A DNA stretch of 64,000 nucleotides from Mesorhizobium sp. 113-3-3. Its GTDB lineage: Bacteria; Pseudomonadota; Alphaproteobacteria; Rhizobiales; Rhizobiaceae. A program made the translations under genes and the position numbers. Of this stretch, positions 25,913 through 35,517 are shown piece after piece. Location of the stretch: NCBI RefSeq assembly GCF_016756495.1, contig NZ_AP023243.1, forward strand, positions 1,488,001-1,552,000, written 5' to 3'. Position 1 is the first letter of the stretch. Each line of letters begins with the position of its first letter. The notes below the pieces were generated by a model. That model did no database searches, had not been told where the DNA came from, and was given only the letters and a program-made list of their open reading frames with translations.

Positions 25913-27904
25913 TTACTTGCCGTGCAGGCGGGCTTCCGCCGCCTTGGCCGCGGCTTCGGCGGTGATGCCGAAATGCGGGTAGAGCTGCTCGATCGTGCCC
26001 GAGGCGCCGAAGCCGGTCATGCCGATGAAGATGCCGTCCGAGCCGATGAGATGATCCCAGCCCTGGCGGATGCCGGCCTCGATCGCCATCTTGATCGGCG
26101 CGTTGCCGATCGTCTTCTTGCGATAGCCGTCGCTCTGCTTGTCGAACAGTTCGAAGCAAGGCACCGACACGACGCGGGTCGGATGACCGTGCTTTTCCAA
26201 GAGGTCACGGGCGCCGAGCGCGATCTCGACCTCGGAGCCGGTGGCGAAGATCGTCACCGCCGCCTCGCCGCTGGCCGCGGCCAACTCGTAGGCGCCCAGG
26301 CTGCTCAGGTTGTTGGCCGAGTGCTCGGTGCGCACCGTCGGCAGGTTCTGGCGGGTCAGCGCCAGGGTCGACGGGGTCTTCTCGGTTTCGAGCGCGATCT
26401 GCCAGCATTCGGCGGTTTCCACCGCGTCGGCCGGACGGAAGACATTGTGGTTCGGGATGGCGCGCAGGGCCGCCAGATGCTCGACCGGCTGGTGGGTCGG
26501 GCCGTCTTCACCCAGGCCGATGGAATCATGGGTCATGACGAAGATCGAACGGATGCCCATCAGCGAGGCAAGCCGCATCGACGGGCGGGCATAGTCGGAG
26601 AAGCACATGAAGGTGCCGCCATAGGCGATGAGGCCGCCATGCAGCGTCAGGCCGTTGATGGCCGCCGCCATGCCGTGCTCGCGGATGCCGTAGTGGACAT
26701 AGCGCTGGCCGTAATCGTCGGGCGTGATGTTCTTGGTCTGGCTGGTCTTGGTGTTGTTGGAGCCAGTGAGATCGGCGGAGCCGCCGATGGTTTCCGGCAC
26801 GGCGCCGTTGATGACTTCCAGCGCCATTTCCGAAGATTTGCGGGTCGCGACCTTTGGCTTGTCGGCCGAGAGCTTCTTCTTGTAGTCGGCGATGACGGCG
26901 TCGAAATTGGACGGCAGCTTGCCGGCGAGGCGGCGCTCGAACTCGGCCTTAAGCTTCGGCTCGGCCTTGGCGAGGCGGGCTTCCCAGTCGGCGCGCGGCT
27001 TGGCGCCGGCCTTGCCGGCGGTGCGCCAGGCGTCGAGGATGTCGGCCGGGATTTCGAAGGGCGGCGACTCCCAGTTGAAGAACTTGCGCGCACCGGCGAT
27101 TTCCTCGGCGCCGAGCGGCGAACCGTGTGCCTTGTTGGTGCCGGCCTTGGTCGGCGCGCCGAAGCCGATGGTCGTCTTGCAGGCGATCATCGTCGGCTTG
27201 TCGGAATGGCGGGCTGCCTCGATGGCGTAGGCGATTGCTTCGGGATCTGTGCCGTCAATATGGCTGGCGTTCCAGCCGGAGGCCTGGAAGCGGGCCACCT
27301 GGTCGGTGTTGTCGGCGAGCGAAACCGGGCCGTCGATCGAGATGTTGTTGTTGTCCCAGAAGACGATCAGCTTGTTGAGCTTGAGGTGCCCGGCCAGCGC
27401 GATGGCTTCCTGGGAAACGCCTTCCATCAGGCAGCCGTCGCCGGCCAGCACGTAGGTATAGTGGCTGACGAGGTCGTTGCCGAAAGCGGCGTTCATGATG
27501 CGCTCTCCCAGCGCGAAGCCGACCGAATTGGCGAGGCCCTGGCCGAGCGGGCCGGTCGTCGTCTCGATGCCGGTGGCGTGGCCGTATTCGGGATGGCCTG
27601 CCGTCTTCGAGCCCAACTGGCGGAAGTGCTTGATCTGGTCGAGGGTCATGTCCTCGTAGCCGGTCAGATGCAGCAGCGAATAAAGCAGCATCGAGCCATG
27701 GCCCGCCGACAGGATGAAGCGGTCGCGATCGGGCCAGTGCGGGGCCTTGGGATCGTATTTCAGGAAGCGGGTGAACAGCACCGTGGCGATGTCGGCGCAG
27801 CCCATGGGCAGGCCGGGGTGGCCGGAATTGGCCTTCTCGACGGCATCCATGGAGAGAAAGCGGATCGCATTGGCCATCCGGTCATGTTGTTCACGCGACG
27901 TCAT
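25913..27904 (-). CDS. tkt: Transketolase
   Basis: A 663-residue thiamine diphosphate enzyme of the pentose phosphate pathway. Features in order: [21 protein letters not shown] at the N-terminus; the thiamine-binding [20 protein letters not shown] to [10 protein letters not shown] stretch; a pyrimidine domain with [14 protein letters not shown]; and the C-terminal domain from [20 protein letters not shown] precedes the ATG at 27904. It is the first gene of the tkt-gap-antiporter-pgk-fba series. Confidence 0.97.
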   Translation of the reverse strand: MTSREQHDRMANAIRFLSMDAVEKANSGHPGLPMGCADIATVLFTRFLKYDPKAPHWPDRDRFILSAGHGSMLLYSLLHLTGYEDMTLDQIKHFRQLGSKTAGHPEYGHATGIETTTGPLGQGLANSVGFALGERIMNAAFGNDLVSHYTYVLAGDGCLMEGVSQEAIALAGHLKLNKLIVFWDNNNISIDGPVSLADNTDQVARFQASGWNASHIDGTDPEAIAYAIEAARHSDKPTMIACKTTIGFGAPTKAGTNKAHGSPLGAEEIAGARKFFNWESPPFEIPADILDAWRTAGKAGAKPRADWEARLAKAEPKLKAEFERRLAGKLPSNFDAVIADYKKKLSADKPKVATRKSSEMALEVINGAVPETIGGSADLTGSNNTKTSQTKNITPDDYGQRYVHYGIREHGMAAAINGLTLHGGLIAYGGTFMCFSDYARPSMRLASLMGIRSIFVMTHDSIGLGEDGPTHQPVEHLAALRAIPNHNVFRPADAVETAECWQIALETEKTPSTLALTRQNLPTVRTEHSANNLSSLGAYELAAASGEAAVTIFATGSEVEIALGARDLLEKHGHPTRVVSVPCFELFDKQSDGYRKKTIGNAPIKMAIEAGIRQGWDHLIGSDGIFIGMTGFGASGTIEQLYPHFGITAEAAAKAAEARLHGK

Positions 27905-28166
27905 GGTTCCTCCAAAGGTGGGGGTTTGGGGGCTCGGGAGCGCCCTTGAAAAGGTGCGCGACACATAGCAGGCGCGGGCTTTTAGTCAACAAATCGGGCG
28001 CAGATTTGCCGGTCTTGTGATGGCGGCGGCGCCCCTACATTAGCGTTAGCAGGGGACAGTCGCGAGAGCTTTGTTGACGTCGCCTTCACCCGGTGCCTAA
28101 TGTTTCACGGATAACGCGTTCTGAACGCGAACGATTCGGTGATGGGCAGGGCACAGGACGAAGGCC

Positions 28167-28439
28167 ATGACCGGGGAAACCACGCTCAAGGAAGTCATCG
28201 CCAGGCTGGGCAAGGCCATCGAGGGGCTGGAAAACGCCGTCGCGGCCAAGCTGGAGCATGAACGCGATTACTCGGAAGCCGAAGCCGAGGTGCAGCGGAT
28301 GAATGCCGACCGCTCGCGGCTGGCGCAGGAACTCGACAATTCCGAAGCGCGCGCCGAACGGCTGGAGGACGCCAACAAGGAAGTATCGCGACGGCTGGTG
28401 ACCGCCATGGAAACCATTCGCGCCGTGTTGGACAGATAG
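28167..28439 (+). CDS. DUF4164 coiled-coil protein
   Basis: A 90-residue, fully helical, heptad-patterned protein (LKEVIARLGKAIEGLENAVAA; SRLAQELDNSEARAERLEDA). The DUF4164 family is usually encoded directly upstream of zapA in Rhizobiales, as here (10 bp gap), so a link to division-ring regulation is likely but unproven. The 5' leader, 28106-28166, holds no further gene. Confidence 0.88.
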   Translation: MTGETTLKEVIARLGKAIEGLENAVAAKLEHERDYSEAEAEVQRMNADRSRLAQELDNSEARAERLEDANKEVSRRLVTAMETIRAVLDR

Positions 28440-28449
28440 GAGCTGGCCC

Positions 28450-28812
28450 ATGGCACAGGTCACGGTTTCAATCGACGGCAAACAGTATCGGATGGCCTGC
28501 GACGAAGGCCAGGAAGAGCATCTGATCGACCTCGCCGAACGCTTCGACCGTTATGTCTCGCATCTGAAAGATTCCTTCGGCGAGATCGGCGACCAGCGGC
28601 TGACCGTCATGGCCGGCATCATGGTGATGGACGAACTTTCGGAACTGCAGAAGCGCGTCAAGGGCATGGAAAGCGAAGTGCTGACCTTGCGCAAGACGCG
28701 CGACGAGGCGCTGACCAAGGCCGACAAGAGCGACAGCGTGCTGACCAACGCGCTTGGCGCGCTGGCGCAACGCATGGAAGATCTCGCGACGTCGCTGGCC
28801 GTGAAATCCTAG
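28450..28812 (+). CDS. zapA: Cell division protein ZapA
   Basis: A 120-residue protein that binds and bundles FtsZ filaments at mid-cell. The N-terminus VTVSIDGKQYRMACDEGQEEHL and the coiled coil ending in RMEDLATSLA are characteristic of ZapA, which in alphaproteobacteria is longer than in E. coli. AGGAGCTGGCCC precedes the ATG. It is co-transcribed with DUF4164. Confidence 0.93.
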   Translation: MAQVTVSIDGKQYRMACDEGQEEHLIDLAERFDRYVSHLKDSFGEIGDQRLTVMAGIMVMDELSELQKRVKGMESEVLTLRKTRDEALTKADKSDSVLTNALGALAQRMEDLATSLAVKS

Positions 28813-28974
28813 ACTTTCCCCACGCCGACAGCGAAATTTCTACATTCGCCCGGAAAAGGCGAAATTTTTTCGCGGCCGGCATCACCGCCGTGACCTCACC
28901 GTTTTGAACGTCGCCGATGGAGTGGTAAAAGGGTGGCAGACCGCCAACGGGCGGCATTCACAGGGGTAGGAACC

Positions 28975-29634
28975 ATGAGCCTTCGTATCAACGACATCGC
29001 GCCGGATTTCACGGCCGAGACCACGCAAGGGACGATCAGCTTTCACGACTGGATCGGTGACGGCTGGGCGATCCTGTTCAGCCACCCGAAGAATTTCACA
29101 CCGGTCTGCACGACCGAGCTTGGGACGATGGCCGGGCTGGAGAGCGAGTTCAAGAAGCGCAACGTCAAGATCATCGGCATCTCCGTCGATCCGGTCGCGA
29201 GCCACGACAAATGGCAGGCCGACATCAAGACGGCGACCGGCCAGACGGTGCACTATCCGCTGATCGGCGACAAGGATCTCAAGGTCGCCAAGCTCTACGA
29301 CATGCTGCCCGCCGGCGCCGGCGAGACTTCGGAAGGCCGCACGCCCGCCGACAATGCCACCGTGCGCTCGGTCTATGTCATCGGGCCGGACAAGAAGATC
29401 AAGCTGGTGCTGACCTATCCGATGACCACCGGCCGCAACTTCGACGAGATCCTGCGCGCGGTCGATTCCATGCAGCTCACCGCCAAGCATCAGGTGGCGA
29501 CGCCGGCGAACTGGAAGCAGGGCGAGGACGTCATCATCACCGCGGCCGTTTCCAACGAAGATGCGATCAAGCGCTTCGGCGCCTTTGAGACCATCCTGCC
29601 TTATCTCAGGAAGACCAAGCAGCCGTCCGCCTGA
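28975..29634 (+). CDS. 1-Cys peroxiredoxin (Prx6-type)
   Basis: A 219-residue peroxidase. The peroxidatic Cys45 is in FTPVCTTELG, and the conserved Arg lies in ATVRSVYVIGP. No resolving cysteine is visible. The long C-terminal arm (VATPANWKQGEDVII) is typical of the Prx6/AhpC-TSA C-terminal group. It reduces hydrogen peroxide and organic hydroperoxides in the cytoplasm. An AGGAA site precedes the ATG at 28975. Confidence 0.95.
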   Translation: MSLRINDIAPDFTAETTQGTISFHDWIGDGWAILFSHPKNFTPVCTTELGTMAGLESEFKKRNVKIIGISVDPVASHDKWQADIKTATGQTVHYPLIGDKDLKVAKLYDMLPAGAGETSEGRTPADNATVRSVYVIGPDKKIKLVLTYPMTTGRNFDEILRAVDSMQLTAKHQVATPANWKQGEDVIITAAVSNEDAIKRFGAFETILPYLRKTKQPSA

Positions 29635-29775
29635 AACAGGCGGCGGAACGGTTTTTGCCTTTTGCGGCCTCGCGGGCCAAGTCATGCTTGACTGGCCCGC
29701 CGGGGTGGACAAGCATACTCCCGTTGGAGCCTGGCGGAGAAAATCGTTCCTGTCGGCTGGGGTGGGGAGTTCGGT

Positions 29776-30648
29776 TTGGAATTGGCTTTGGCAAGACCGG
29801 AGGTCAAGGGCTTTTACGACAAGCCGACCGGAGCCATTCAGTATGTCGTCACCGATCCGGCGACAAAGCGCTGCGCCATCATCGATCCAATCCTCGACTT
29901 CGATGAGAAATCCGGCGCAACGGGAACGAAAAGCGCGGATGTTCTGCTCGATTTCGTCGGAGAAAAAGGGCTGGAGCTCGAGTGGATCCTCGACACCCAC
30001 CCGCATGCCGACCATTTCTCGGCCGCGCACTATTTGAAACAGAAGACCGGGGCGCCGACGGCGATCGGCGCCAGGGTCGTGGACGTCCAGAAGCTGTGGA
30101 AGGCGATCTACAACTGGCCGGATTTTCCCGCCGACGGCTCGCAATGGGACAGGCTGTTCGGGGAAGGCGAGACGTTTGCGATCGGCAGCCTCCCGGTCAA
30201 GGTGCTGTTCTCACCCGGGCATACGCTGGCCTCTATCACCTATGTGGTCGGCGACGCCGCCTTCGTGCATGACACGCTTTTCATGCCCGACAGCGGCACG
30301 GCGCGGGCGGATTTTCCCGGCGGCAGTGCCGCGCGGCTGTGGCGCTCGATCCAGGACATATTGGCGCTGCCCGATGAGACGCGAATCTTCGTCGGCCACG
30401 ACTATCAAGCCGGCGGCCGCGAGCCCTTGTGGGAAAGCACGGTGGCGGCGCAGAAGGCCAGCAACATCCATCTTGTTGCCGCGCACAGCGAAGCCGAATT
30501 CGTGGCGCTGCGCGAGGCGCGCGACAAGACATTGCCGATGCCGCGGCTGATCCTGCACGCGCTGCAGGTCAATATGAATGGTGGCCGGCTGCCGGAACCG
30601 GAAGCCAATGGAAGGCGATATCTGAAATTTCCGCTGGATGGGCTTTGA
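29776..30648 (+). CDS. MBL-fold hydrolase (Blh/persulfide dioxygenase-like)
   Basis: A 290-residue metallo-beta-lactamase fold protein with the metal motif THPHADHFSA (His75-His80), HTLASITYVVGD and DTLFMPDSGTARADFPGG, and a late HDYQ. These match the ETHE1/Blh group that oxidises persulfides or is tied to sulfide tolerance. It starts with TTG at 29776, with GGGGAG upstream; no ATG is nearby. It may share a transcript with the peroxiredoxin (141 bp upstream). Confidence 0.88.
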   Translation: MELALARPEVKGFYDKPTGAIQYVVTDPATKRCAIIDPILDFDEKSGATGTKSADVLLDFVGEKGLELEWILDTHPHADHFSAAHYLKQKTGAPTAIGARVVDVQKLWKAIYNWPDFPADGSQWDRLFGEGETFAIGSLPVKVLFSPGHTLASITYVVGDAAFVHDTLFMPDSGTARADFPGGSAARLWRSIQDILALPDETRIFVGHDYQAGGREPLWESTVAAQKASNIHLVAAHSEAEFVALREARDKTLPMPRLILHALQVNMNGGRLPEPEANGRRYLKFPLDGL

Positions 30649-30680
30649 GGCGATCGCGACGCCCGGCCGTGCGCACGAAA

Positions 30681-30710
30681 AAGGCGGCGCCAGTTTCCTG
30701 ACGCCGCCTT
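30681..30710 (-). terminator. Intrinsic terminator of rpoH
   Basis: AAGGCGGCG / CGCCGCCTT with a 12-base loop, followed on the minus strand by a U run (A run at 30678-30682). Stop of rpoH is 24 bp before it. Confidence 0.88.
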
Positions 30711-30733
30711 GATGTTTTGTCGCCGAAGCTGGC

Positions 30734-31645
30734 TTAAGCCGCCGGCTGAGCCTCGATGGTGCGCAGCGCCTGGGTCTGGCGCTTGGCGGCGGCCTTGACC
30801 GCATCCTGCACCTTCTCGAAGGCGCGCACCTCGATCTGGCGCACGCGCTCGCGGCTGATGTCGAACTCGGCCGAAAGCTCTTCCAGAGTCAGCGGCTCCT
30901 CGGCGAGGCGACGGGCCTCGAAGATGCGCCGCTCGCGCTCATTGAGCACGGCAAGAGCGCCCGACAGCATGCCGCGCCGGTTTTCCAGCTCGTCCTGCTC
31001 GATCAGCATCTCTTCCTGGCTTTCGTGGTCGTCGACCAGCCAGTCCTGCCATTCGCCGGACTCACCTTCCGTCGCCCGGATCGGCGCGTTGAGCGAAGCG
31101 TCGCCGGACAGGCGGCGGTTCATCGACACCACCTCGGCCTCGGAAACGTTCAGCCGCGTGGCGATCTCGGCGATCTGGTCGGGCTTGAGATCGCCATCGT
31201 CCAGCGCCTGGATCTTGCCCTTCACCTTGCGCAGATTGAAGAACAGACGCTTCTGGTTAGCGGTCGTGCCCATCTTGACCAGGCTCCACGAGCGCAGGAT
31301 GTATTCCTGGATCGAGGCCTTGATCCACCACATGGCGTAAGTCGCGAGGCGGAAGCCGCGCTCGGGTTCGAATTTCTTGACGGCCTGCATCAGGCCGACA
31401 TTGCCTTCCGAGATCACCTCGCCAATCGGCAGGCCGTAGCCGCGATAGCCCATGGCGATCTTGGCGACGAGCCGCAAATGGCTGGTGACGAGCTTGTGCG
31501 CGGCGGACGTGTCTTCATGCTCGGCATAACGCTTGGCGAGCATGTACTCTTCCTGCGGCTGAAGCATCGGAAAGCGGCGGATTTCTTCCAGGTAGCGGCT
31601 GAGGCCGCCTTCGCCGGAAACAATACTGGGTAGTGACTGGGCCAT
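30734..31645 (-). CDS. rpoH: Heat-shock sigma factor RpoH (sigma-32)
   Basis: A 303-residue group 3 sigma factor. It has region 2 (HLRLVAKIAMGYRGYGLPIGEVISEGNVGLMQ), the 'RpoH box' QKRLFFNLRK (131-140) and region 4 with the HTH LTLEELSAEFDISRERVRQIE. It directs RNA polymerase to chaperone and protease promoters after protein stress. Rhizobia often have two RpoH proteins; which one this is cannot be told from the window. It is monocistronic. Confidence 0.95.
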   Translation of the reverse strand: MAQSLPSIVSGEGGLSRYLEEIRRFPMLQPQEEYMLAKRYAEHEDTSAAHKLVTSHLRLVAKIAMGYRGYGLPIGEVISEGNVGLMQAVKKFEPERGFRLATYAMWWIKASIQEYILRSWSLVKMGTTANQKRLFFNLRKVKGKIQALDDGDLKPDQIAEIATRLNVSEAEVVSMNRRLSGDASLNAPIRATEGESGEWQDWLVDDHESQEEMLIEQDELENRRGMLSGALAVLNERERRIFEARRLAEEPLTLEELSAEFDISRERVRQIEVRAFEKVQDAVKAAAKRQTQALRTIEAQPAA

Positions 31646-31857
31646 GATAGCGCCCCCTCTCTATTGGAGTGATGCCCCCGAAACGCGGCGGGCACGTGAC
31701 GCGAACACCAAAAGGCTCGCTCGCGACATAAGGTCTTATACAGGAACAAAACCAGAAAAGACAGGCATTTGTTCAACACGAAACAGTGTGTCACGCTGAA
31801 GTGAACAACGCCAGTCAGGTTTTTTGATGGTCGGTTTCGAGCTTGTTGATGGCAGGT

Positions 31858-32913
31858 TCAGAGATTGCGAAAACCGCCGACGAGTTCCTCCATGTCCCTC
31901 GGTATCGGCGCCTCGAACTTCATCGTCAGATGGGTATCGGGATGGCGAAATGCAAGGAGCCAGGCGTGCAAAGCTTGCCGGGAAAATGCCTTGACCTGAC
32001 TTTTCAGGGGCTCCGGCAGCCGGTTGGCCTTGGTGCGGAACGCCTGGCCGTAGTCGGGGTCGCCGATGACCGGGTGGCCGATATGGGCCATATGGACACG
32101 GATCTGATGGGTACGGCCGGTTTCCAGCCGGCATTCGACGAGGCTCGCCGTGGCGAATTCCTGCTGTCTTTCGCCAAAATGCTCCTGGACGGCAAAGTGG
32201 GTGACGGCGTGGCGGGCATCGTCGCGGCCTTCCGGCACCACGGCGCGGCGCACCCGGTCGGCGGCGCGGCCAAGCGGTGCATCGACCGTTCCTGTCGGCC
32301 TCTGCGGTATGCCCCAGACCAACGCCAGATAGGCGCGTTCGAGATCGCCGGTCCGGCCATGGTCGGCGAAGGCCTCCGACAGCGCCTTGTGGGCGCGGTC
32401 GGTCTTGGCCACCACCATGACGCCGCTGGTTTCCTTGTCGAGGCGGTGGACAATGCCCGGCCGGCGCACCCCGCCAATGCCCGACAGGCTGTCGCCGCAG
32501 TGGTGGATCAACGCGTTGACCAGCGTGCCGGTCCAGTTGCCGGCGCCGGGATGCACGACAAGCCCCGCCGGCTTGTTGATAACGATCAGCGCGTCGTCCT
32601 CATAGAGCACATCGAGCGCGATGGCCTCGCCCCGCGGCGCGGCCGGCTCGGGTTCCGGCATGGCGACCGACACGCTTTCGCCCGCGGTCATCTTGCGCTT
32701 GGTTTCGTCGACCGGCTTGCCATTGATGCTCACGGCGCCTTGCCTGATCAGCATCTGCACGCGGCTGCGCGACATATCAGGGCCGAGGCTGGCCGCCAGC
32801 CATTGGTCGAGGCGCTGGCCGACCGCATCCGCGCCCACCACCAGCACTGTCGGCCCGGCCGCCATGAATCGGTCCTCTATCAATTCGGGGGCCTCTTCGT
32901 TATGAGCGCTCAT
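31858..32913 (-). CDS. rluD: RluA-family 23S rRNA pseudouridine synthase (RluD-like)
   Basis: About 351 residues: S4 RNA-binding domain (AVGQRLDQWLAASLG, SRVQMLIRQGAVSINGK) followed by a catalytic domain with the Asp motif in HRLDKETSG and the RVHMAHIGHPVIGD, KSQVKAFSRQALHAW motifs. It isomerises uridines in the large-subunit rRNA. The ATG at 32913 is preferred to the first (32940), as the latter would overlap the divergent gene start at 32939. Confidence 0.88.
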   Translation of the reverse strand: MSAHNEEAPELIEDRFMAAGPTVLVVGADAVGQRLDQWLAASLGPDMSRSRVQMLIRQGAVSINGKPVDETKRKMTAGESVSVAMPEPEPAAPRGEAIALDVLYEDDALIVINKPAGLVVHPGAGNWTGTLVNALIHHCGDSLSGIGGVRRPGIVHRLDKETSGVMVVAKTDRAHKALSEAFADHGRTGDLERAYLALVWGIPQRPTGTVDAPLGRAADRVRRAVVPEGRDDARHAVTHFAVQEHFGERQQEFATASLVECRLETGRTHQIRVHMAHIGHPVIGDPDYGQAFRTKANRLPEPLKSQVKAFSRQALHAWLLAFRHPDTHLTMKFEAPIPRDMEELVGGFRNL

Positions 32914-32938
32914 CGAAAACCGTTCCGGAATGTTTGCC

Positions 32939-33322
32939 ATGGCCCGGCCCGATGCCGACGAAGATCAGGAAAAGCCGCTCGACCCCGAGGTCGAAAAGAT
33001 GCGTGGCAAGCTCGTCCGCTTCATGGCCATCAATCTCGGCCTGCTGTTGCTGGCTCTTATGGTGGTGATCGCGGCAATTGTCTACAAAGCCCGCAAGGCG
33101 CCCTCGGTGTCTCCGCCGCTGGCTGGCGATATCCAGGTGCCCGCCGGCGAGCCGTTGAGCGGCGACATCGTGCTGCCGGTCGGCGCCAAGGTGGTCAGCC
33201 AGTCGCTGTCCGGCAACCGCATCTCGATCGACGCCGAGCTTGCCGACGGCGGCCGCGCGATCTTCGTGTACGATATTGCTGAGCGCCGCCTGGTCGGCCA
33301 GTTCGCAGTTCGCAACAAATAG
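32939..33322 (+). CDS. Single-pass membrane-anchored protein of unknown function
   Basis: A 127-residue protein with an acidic N-terminus (MARPDADEDQEKPLDPEVEK), one membrane helix (VRFMAINLGLLLLALMVVIAAIVY) and a beta-rich C-terminal domain with SLSGNRISIDAELADGG and IFVYDIAERRLVG. The topology suggests a periplasmic domain. It is divergent from rluD, 25 bp away, and read with the VOC gene behind it. No named family is recognised. Confidence 0.8.
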   Translation: MARPDADEDQEKPLDPEVEKMRGKLVRFMAINLGLLLLALMVVIAAIVYKARKAPSVSPPLAGDIQVPAGEPLSGDIVLPVGAKVVSQSLSGNRISIDAELADGGRAIFVYDIAERRLVGQFAVRNK

Positions 33323-33379
33323 GTTGGCCGCAACCATGCAACAAACAAAGTTTGTCGCAGACATGAACAGGGCTCAGGC

Positions 33380-33787
33380 ATGAAAGGCTTCGCCGGACAT
33401 CGTCGTATCGCGACCGTTGCGCTGGTTGTCGCCAACTATGACGAGGCGATCGCCTGGTATGTCGGGCGGCTGGGTTTCCTGCTCGTCGAGGATGTCGATC
33501 TCGGCGGCGGCAAGCGCTGGGTCACCGTCGCGCCGCCCAACGGGCAGGGTGCCAGGCTGCTGCTAGCCGAGGCGTCCGACGAGGTGCAAAGGCAAAGCAT
33601 CGGCAACCAGACAGGCGGCCGGGTCTTCCTGTTCCTCGAAACCGACGACTTTGCCCGTGACCATGCGGCGATGCTGGAAAAGGGCGTCGAATTCCGCGAG
33701 GCGCCGCGCTTCGAGCCCTACGGCACGGTCGCGGTTTTTGCCGATCTGCACGGCAATCTCTGGGATCTGATCGAGCCCAAGCGGTAA
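33380..33787 (+). CDS. VOC family protein
   Basis: A 135-residue single glyoxalase/bleomycin-resistance fold: RIATVALVVANYDEAIAWYV, VDLGGGKRWVTVAP, GRVFLFLETDDF and VFADLHGNLWDLIEPKR. The His/Glu ligands are incomplete, so metal binding is uncertain. Its substrate is unknown. It is 57 bp downstream of the membrane-anchored protein and possibly in the same unit. Confidence 0.85.
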   Translation: MKGFAGHRRIATVALVVANYDEAIAWYVGRLGFLLVEDVDLGGGKRWVTVAPPNGQGARLLLAEASDEVQRQSIGNQTGGRVFLFLETDDFARDHAAMLEKGVEFREAPRFEPYGTVAVFADLHGNLWDLIEPKR

Positions 33788-33877
33788 CCTGCGGGCTGCT
33801 TTTCGCTAGCTGCAGTAAAGCCGCCGAACCCCAGTTGCTTTTTCCCAGCCGTCAGCCTATATCGCCGGTTCTTGAAC

Positions 33878-33952
33878 GCGCCCATCGTCTAGCGGTCAGG
33901 ACACCGCCCTCTCACGGCGGGAACAGGGGTTCGATTCCCCTTGGGCGTACCA
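33878..33952 (+). tRNA. tRNA-Glu (anticodon CTC)
   Basis: A 75-base cloverleaf. The acceptor arms GCGCCCA / TGGGCGT pair over seven positions (one G-T), the anticodon stem is CCGCC / GGCGG with loop CTCTCAC, and the T arm has GGTTCGATTCC. The CCA end is encoded. Anticodon CTC (33911-33913) reads GAG. Confidence 0.95.
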
Positions 33953-34062
33953 GGATTTCAAGCGCTTAGCGTTGCACCTGCAAAAACCGTCAAATGTTCA
34001 TCAAGCATGCCTTTCCGTGGAGGTCGTTTTCGCTTCCCATTGAAACCGCAGACGCCCCATCC

Positions 34063-34091
34063 GCCCGCTGGCTCCGGCTGCCGGGCTTTTT
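34063..34091 (+). terminator. Possible terminator downstream of tRNA-Glu
   Basis: A short stem GCCCG / CGGGC with a large loop is followed by TTTTT; it sits 111 bp behind the tRNA. Confidence 0.45.
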
Positions 34092-34151
34092 CGTTTTGGG
34101 AACCATTTTAGCGCAAGCTAAATGAATCGCGATGTTTCGAGGAATGAGACC

Positions 34152-34415
34152 ATGAGCAGCGGCCCCGACGATCCGCCAATTGAGCGACGCTCGCATCTTC
34201 GGAGTGCTGTCCTAAAAGACGGGACCATCATCACTGAAGATGCGGCCATCCGGTGCTCCATCAGAAATCAGCACGCTCACGGTGCTGAGCTGCGAGTGGA
34301 TCCGGGGGTGGTTATTCCCGAGCGATTCGTTCTTCACATCCCCGCGGATGACGCCAGATATCGTGCCGTCGTGCGGTGGAGAAAAAACGAGCGGCTTGGT
34401 GTGCAGATCTATTGA
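34152..34415 (+). CDS. PilZ-domain protein
   Basis: About 87 residues. The N-terminal RRSHLRS matches the RxxxR c-di-GMP-binding motif; the second motif (NxSxxG) appears changed to NQHAHGAEL. The strands that follow (VVIPERFVLHIP, YRAVVRWRKNERLGVQIY) are typical of PilZ. It might sense cyclic di-GMP, but the altered second motif makes binding doubtful. Start 34152 (CGAGGA upstream) was chosen over 34122. Confidence 0.75.
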   Translation: MSSGPDDPPIERRSHLRSAVLKDGTIITEDAAIRCSIRNQHAHGAELRVDPGVVIPERFVLHIPADDARYRAVVRWRKNERLGVQIY

Positions 34416-35019
34416 GACAGGATGCGGAAAATGGCTGTGGCTAAGAAGACAGCCCTAAACTGTCGGCAAGGATCGTGATCCGGGCCAGGCCATGCGAATA
34501 ATTCGACCGAGATCCAAGCCAAAAAAGGCTTACCCGAATAGCGATCGGTTCGGAGAGGACGGCCGGCGCATTTACAGTTCTTATGCCGCCGCAGACCGAA
34601 GGCCAGTCAAACGAGGCAAGCGCCGCCGCTTGCCGTTGCTTATCGGTAGCCGCCATTGTGGGCCTCTTGATGTACTTGATAGAGGCTGGCTAACCAGCCA
34701 GCGCATGCCCACCCTTTTTCCATCAAAGTTTAACGATTGGGACAGTGCACTGGAAAGTACGTGTGGTAACTGTTGATTCAACCATTGCTGGTATTTTAGA
34801 TGAGTGTGGTAGCGGCTCCGACAGTGCGGCGGGGGCTGGATTGCCGGAGCCGCCAGCGCAGTCCGGTTGGGGTTTGACCGCGCTGTTCCAAAATAGGACA
34901 GCGCGGTCAACGATTCGTTAAAATTCCCTGGACCTAATTAAGTGCATGCTAATGCATAGCGATTTGCGAGCCGGTGTGATTTCTGGGAGATATGAGCACG
35001 CTAGAGCAGGTCTTCGCTC
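34416..35019. other. Gene-poor stretch
   Basis: No convincing gene. Short open frames on both strands have no ribosome site and no recognisable domain. It lies in an accessory-looking segment between the PilZ gene and two small hypotheticals. Confidence 0.5.
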
Positions 35020-35193
35020 CTAGGGCTTTTGTTTTGCTGCCCGGTAGTCAGATTCCCACGGCAATGCGTCAAAGTCCGGCTTGAACCCGCCAGCGCGGTA
35101 GGCTTCCTGGGCAATGTAATTGCACCTGGCCTTCTCCAGGATGCAGGCAAAGGGCGGATTTCCCGGGCAACGGTAAAGGCCTACTGCTTCCAT
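35020..35193 (-). CDS. Small hypothetical protein with three cysteines
   Basis: A 57-residue protein from the ATG at 35193 (GGGGA upstream): MEAVGLYRCPGNPPFACILE then KARCNYIAQEAYRAGGF. The frame can extend to an ATG at 35232 without a ribosome site. No function is recognised; it may be a real small gene but could be spurious. Confidence 0.4.
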   Translation of the reverse strand: MEAVGLYRCPGNPPFACILEKARCNYIAQEAYRAGGFKPDFDALPWESDYRAAKQKP

Positions 35194-35244
35194 CTCAGAA
35201 ATTCCCCACGAATATCTCTGAATCGATTCCATGGCTAGCTACGC

Positions 35245-35466
35245 ATGTCGTCCTTCGTTGTGATGAAGCCCAAGGACTTGGTGCCGAGGCCCGGCGCACA
35301 GTTGGGTGCCGGCGACAGGCTTGTAAAACCCGATCCCCGAGAAAATCAGTTTGAACAGCTGGTCGGATTCCTGGCTGTCGATGGCATCAAGTCGCTCACC
35401 TTGCGCAGGGAAGGCTCACGGATGATGATGACGGCGCGACAAGACTTCCTCGATGGTATCGATTGA
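35245..35466 (+). CDS. Weakly supported small open frame
   Basis: A 73-codon frame beginning SSFVVMKPKDLVPRPGAQ and containing ENQFEQLVGFLAVDGIKSLT. No family is recognised and no ribosome site is visible; it may be a degraded gene fragment. Confidence 0.25.
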   Translation: MSSFVVMKPKDLVPRPGAQLGAGDRLVKPDPRENQFEQLVGFLAVDGIKSLTLRREGSRMMMTARQDFLDGID

Positions 35467-35517
35467 ACAAGACCCCGCGTCGACCTCCAAGCGTCCCCCA
35501 AACTAGATGTTGCCTTC

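Noticed and set aside
28813..28974. 6S RNA gene expected downstream of zapA in some alphaproteobacteria
   Set aside because: The spacer to the peroxiredoxin is short and no long hairpin with a central bubble was found.
33878..33952. tRNA-Glu as the attachment site of an integrated island
   Set aside because: No integrase gene and no direct repeat of the tRNA 3' end within the window.
34492..34776. Plus-strand small open frame in the gene-poor stretch
   Set aside because: No ribosome site, no domain, and a lysine/arginine-rich low-complexity start; likely chance.
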